Of a stretch of 16,663 nucleotides of DNA, positions 15,750 through 16,663 are shown one piece after another. The notes beneath the pieces were generated by a model. That model was not told the origin of the DNA and did no database searches. It was given only the letters and a program-made list of their open reading frames with translations. Each line of letters begins with the position of its first letter. Positions within the stretch are counted from its first letter, which is position 1. The stretch spans positions 1 to 16,663 of the forward strand of contig JBOHRF010000092.1 of the NCBI GenBank assembly GCA_050732575.1, written 5' to 3'. The stretch comes from JBBDWZ01 sp050732575. Lineage in GTDB: Bacteria; Gemmatimonadota; Gemmatimonadetes; Longimicrobiales; RSA9. The translations under genes and the position numbers were made by a program.

Positions 15750-16663
15750 ATGAACTGGCGTTTCAACAATCGTGGGCCTGGACTTCGCACTGCACGCGCC
15801 CGTTGGTTCCACGAAATATGTCCCGTGCTCGCAGCACTGGGAATCGCTGGCCTGGCGGCATGCGGCGCAGATTCGGCAGGGCCGCCGCGCGTAACGAATG
15901 TGGTTGTCTCGCCCGCGCCCGTCACCCTGGCGGTGGGCGCCACGCAACAGCTCACGGCCACACCGCGTGACGCCTCGGGCGCCACCGTTCCCAACACCAC
16001 TACCATCTGGTCGACGGCCAACCAGTCGATTGCGTCGGTTAGCGTCACCGGTCTGGTTACCGGCGTCACGGTCGGATCGACCACGGTTACCGCAACGATC
16101 AACGGCGTGGCCGGGACGGTGACGGTCAATGTGACGCCACCGCCCGTTGTCAGCGTAACCATCGAACCGGCCAACCCAAGCACGACCGTAGGCGGGGTAG
16201 TCCAGCTCACGGCCACGCCGCGCGATGGGGCGGGCGCTCCCTTGGCTGGCCGCGTCGTCACATGGAGCTCGGCCAATCAAAACGTTGCGACGGTCGGCGT
16301 GGCCAACGGTCTGGTGGCCGGTGTAACCGCAGGCTCCACGCAAATCATTGCGACTGCGGATGGCGTTACCGGTTCGGTCACCGTGACGGTCACGGCAGCG
16401 GCGCCGGTCCTGGCGATTACGTCCATTGCGCCGAATCCGCTCAGCGCGGGAGCAACCGCTACGATTGTCGGCACGGGATTCAGCACAGCGATCAGCAGCA
16501 ACGGTGTCACGGTCGGTGGTATCACAGTTCCTGTAACTGCCGCTTCCGCAACCTCGCTAACCGTTAGCATTCCTGGCTCGATCTGTTTGCCGTCGGGCAA
16601 TGCAACGGTGCGCGTGATCACGGCCGGTGGCCAGGCACAAACGGATCATCCGTTCCAATCCAC
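15750..16663 (+). CDS. Surface lipoprotein with two BIG2 Ig-like domains and an IPT/TIG domain (3' end missing)
   Basis: A partial gene, open to the right edge, with 304 complete codons. The ATG at 15750 has GGGAGG 5 nt upstream. The N-terminus (MNWRFNNRGP...) leads into a hydrophobic stretch and the lipobox LAAC, so Cys38 would be lipidated. Two BIG2 repeats follow: about 47-128 (VTNVVVSPAPVTLAVGATQQ) and about 133-214 (VVSVTIEPANPSTTVGGVVQ), each with the TWSSANQNVATV-type core and the G-V-T-x-GSTxxxAT ending. From about 220 the IPT/TIG domain begins (ITSIAPNPLSAGATATIVGTGF). Such modules build rod-like surface proteins used in adhesion or carbohydrate binding; no ligand can be named. The only plus-strand gene here, it is divergent from carB. 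Minus-strand ORFs over it are shadows. Confidence 0.9.
   Translation, partial: MNWRFNNRGPGLRTARARWFHEICPVLAALGIAGLAACGADSAGPPRVTNVVVSPAPVTLAVGATQQLTATPRDASGATVPNTTTIWSTANQSIASVSVTGLVTGVTVGSTTVTATINGVAGTVTVNVTPPPVVSVTIEPANPSTTVGGVVQLTATPRDGAGAPLAGRVVTWSSANQNVATVGVANGLVAGVTAGSTQIIATADGVTGSVTVTVTAAAPVLAITSIAPNPLSAGATATIVGTGFSTAISSNGVTVGGITVPVTAASATSLTVSIPGSICLPSGNATVRVITAGGQAQTDHPFQS

Noticed and set aside
15702..16343. Minus-strand ORFs over the rightmost gene
   Set aside because: The plus strand encodes a clear lipoprotein with BIG2 and IPT domains from 15750; the minus frames are low-complexity shadows.

Overview
The window reads as accessory and core DNA from a GC-rich Gram-negative bacterium with an outer membrane. 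TonB-dependent SusC/RagA transporters paired with SusD/RagB lipoproteins, an outer-membrane S9 peptidase-type exoprotein, Ig-like/IPT lipoproteins, high GC and clear Shine-Dalgarno sites together suggest Gemmatimonadota best. A GC-rich Bacteroidota relative is a weaker alternative. This is inference from gene content; no marker gene in the window settles it.

Layout, left to right. 1-173: a decaying array of 29-bp GC-rich tandem repeats. 198-2621 (minus): a secreted S9/DPP-IV-like serine peptidase. 2813-4090 (minus): SusD-like lipoprotein (copy 1). 4169-7138 (minus): SusC-like porin (copy 1). 7139-7674: the only long gene-free stretch, holding an imperfect inverted repeat and the strong intrinsic terminator of the next unit. 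7675-8973 (minus): SusD copy 2. 9053-12133 (minus): SusC copy 2. 12366-15614 (minus): carB, a housekeeping gene with a GTG start. 15750-16663 (plus): the start of a surface lipoprotein with two BIG2 domains and an IPT/TIG domain, cut by the window edge.

Transcription runs right to left except for the last gene. The two susC-susD pairs are paralogues from duplication of a whole module. They are separated by an intrinsic terminator, so they are probably independent units: susC2-susD2, then susC1-susD1, possibly continuing into the peptidase. In both modules susC comes first, and a GC-rich hairpin of unrelated sequence sits between the susC stop and the susD start.

Function. SusC forms the TonB-driven barrel and SusD the lipid-anchored lid that delivers ligand. 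There is no glycoside hydrolase, and the only enzyme beside the pairs is a peptidase, so peptide or protein-fragment uptake is a better guess than glycan uptake. The most unusual feature is a set of paired cysteines in both SusC proteins (including CC in the plug and CHC near the C-terminus). Extra cysteine pairs occur in the loops where SusC2 is longer, and a matching conserved cysteine pair occurs in both SusD proteins. I found no RNA genes, CRISPR array, insertion sequence or regulator gene.
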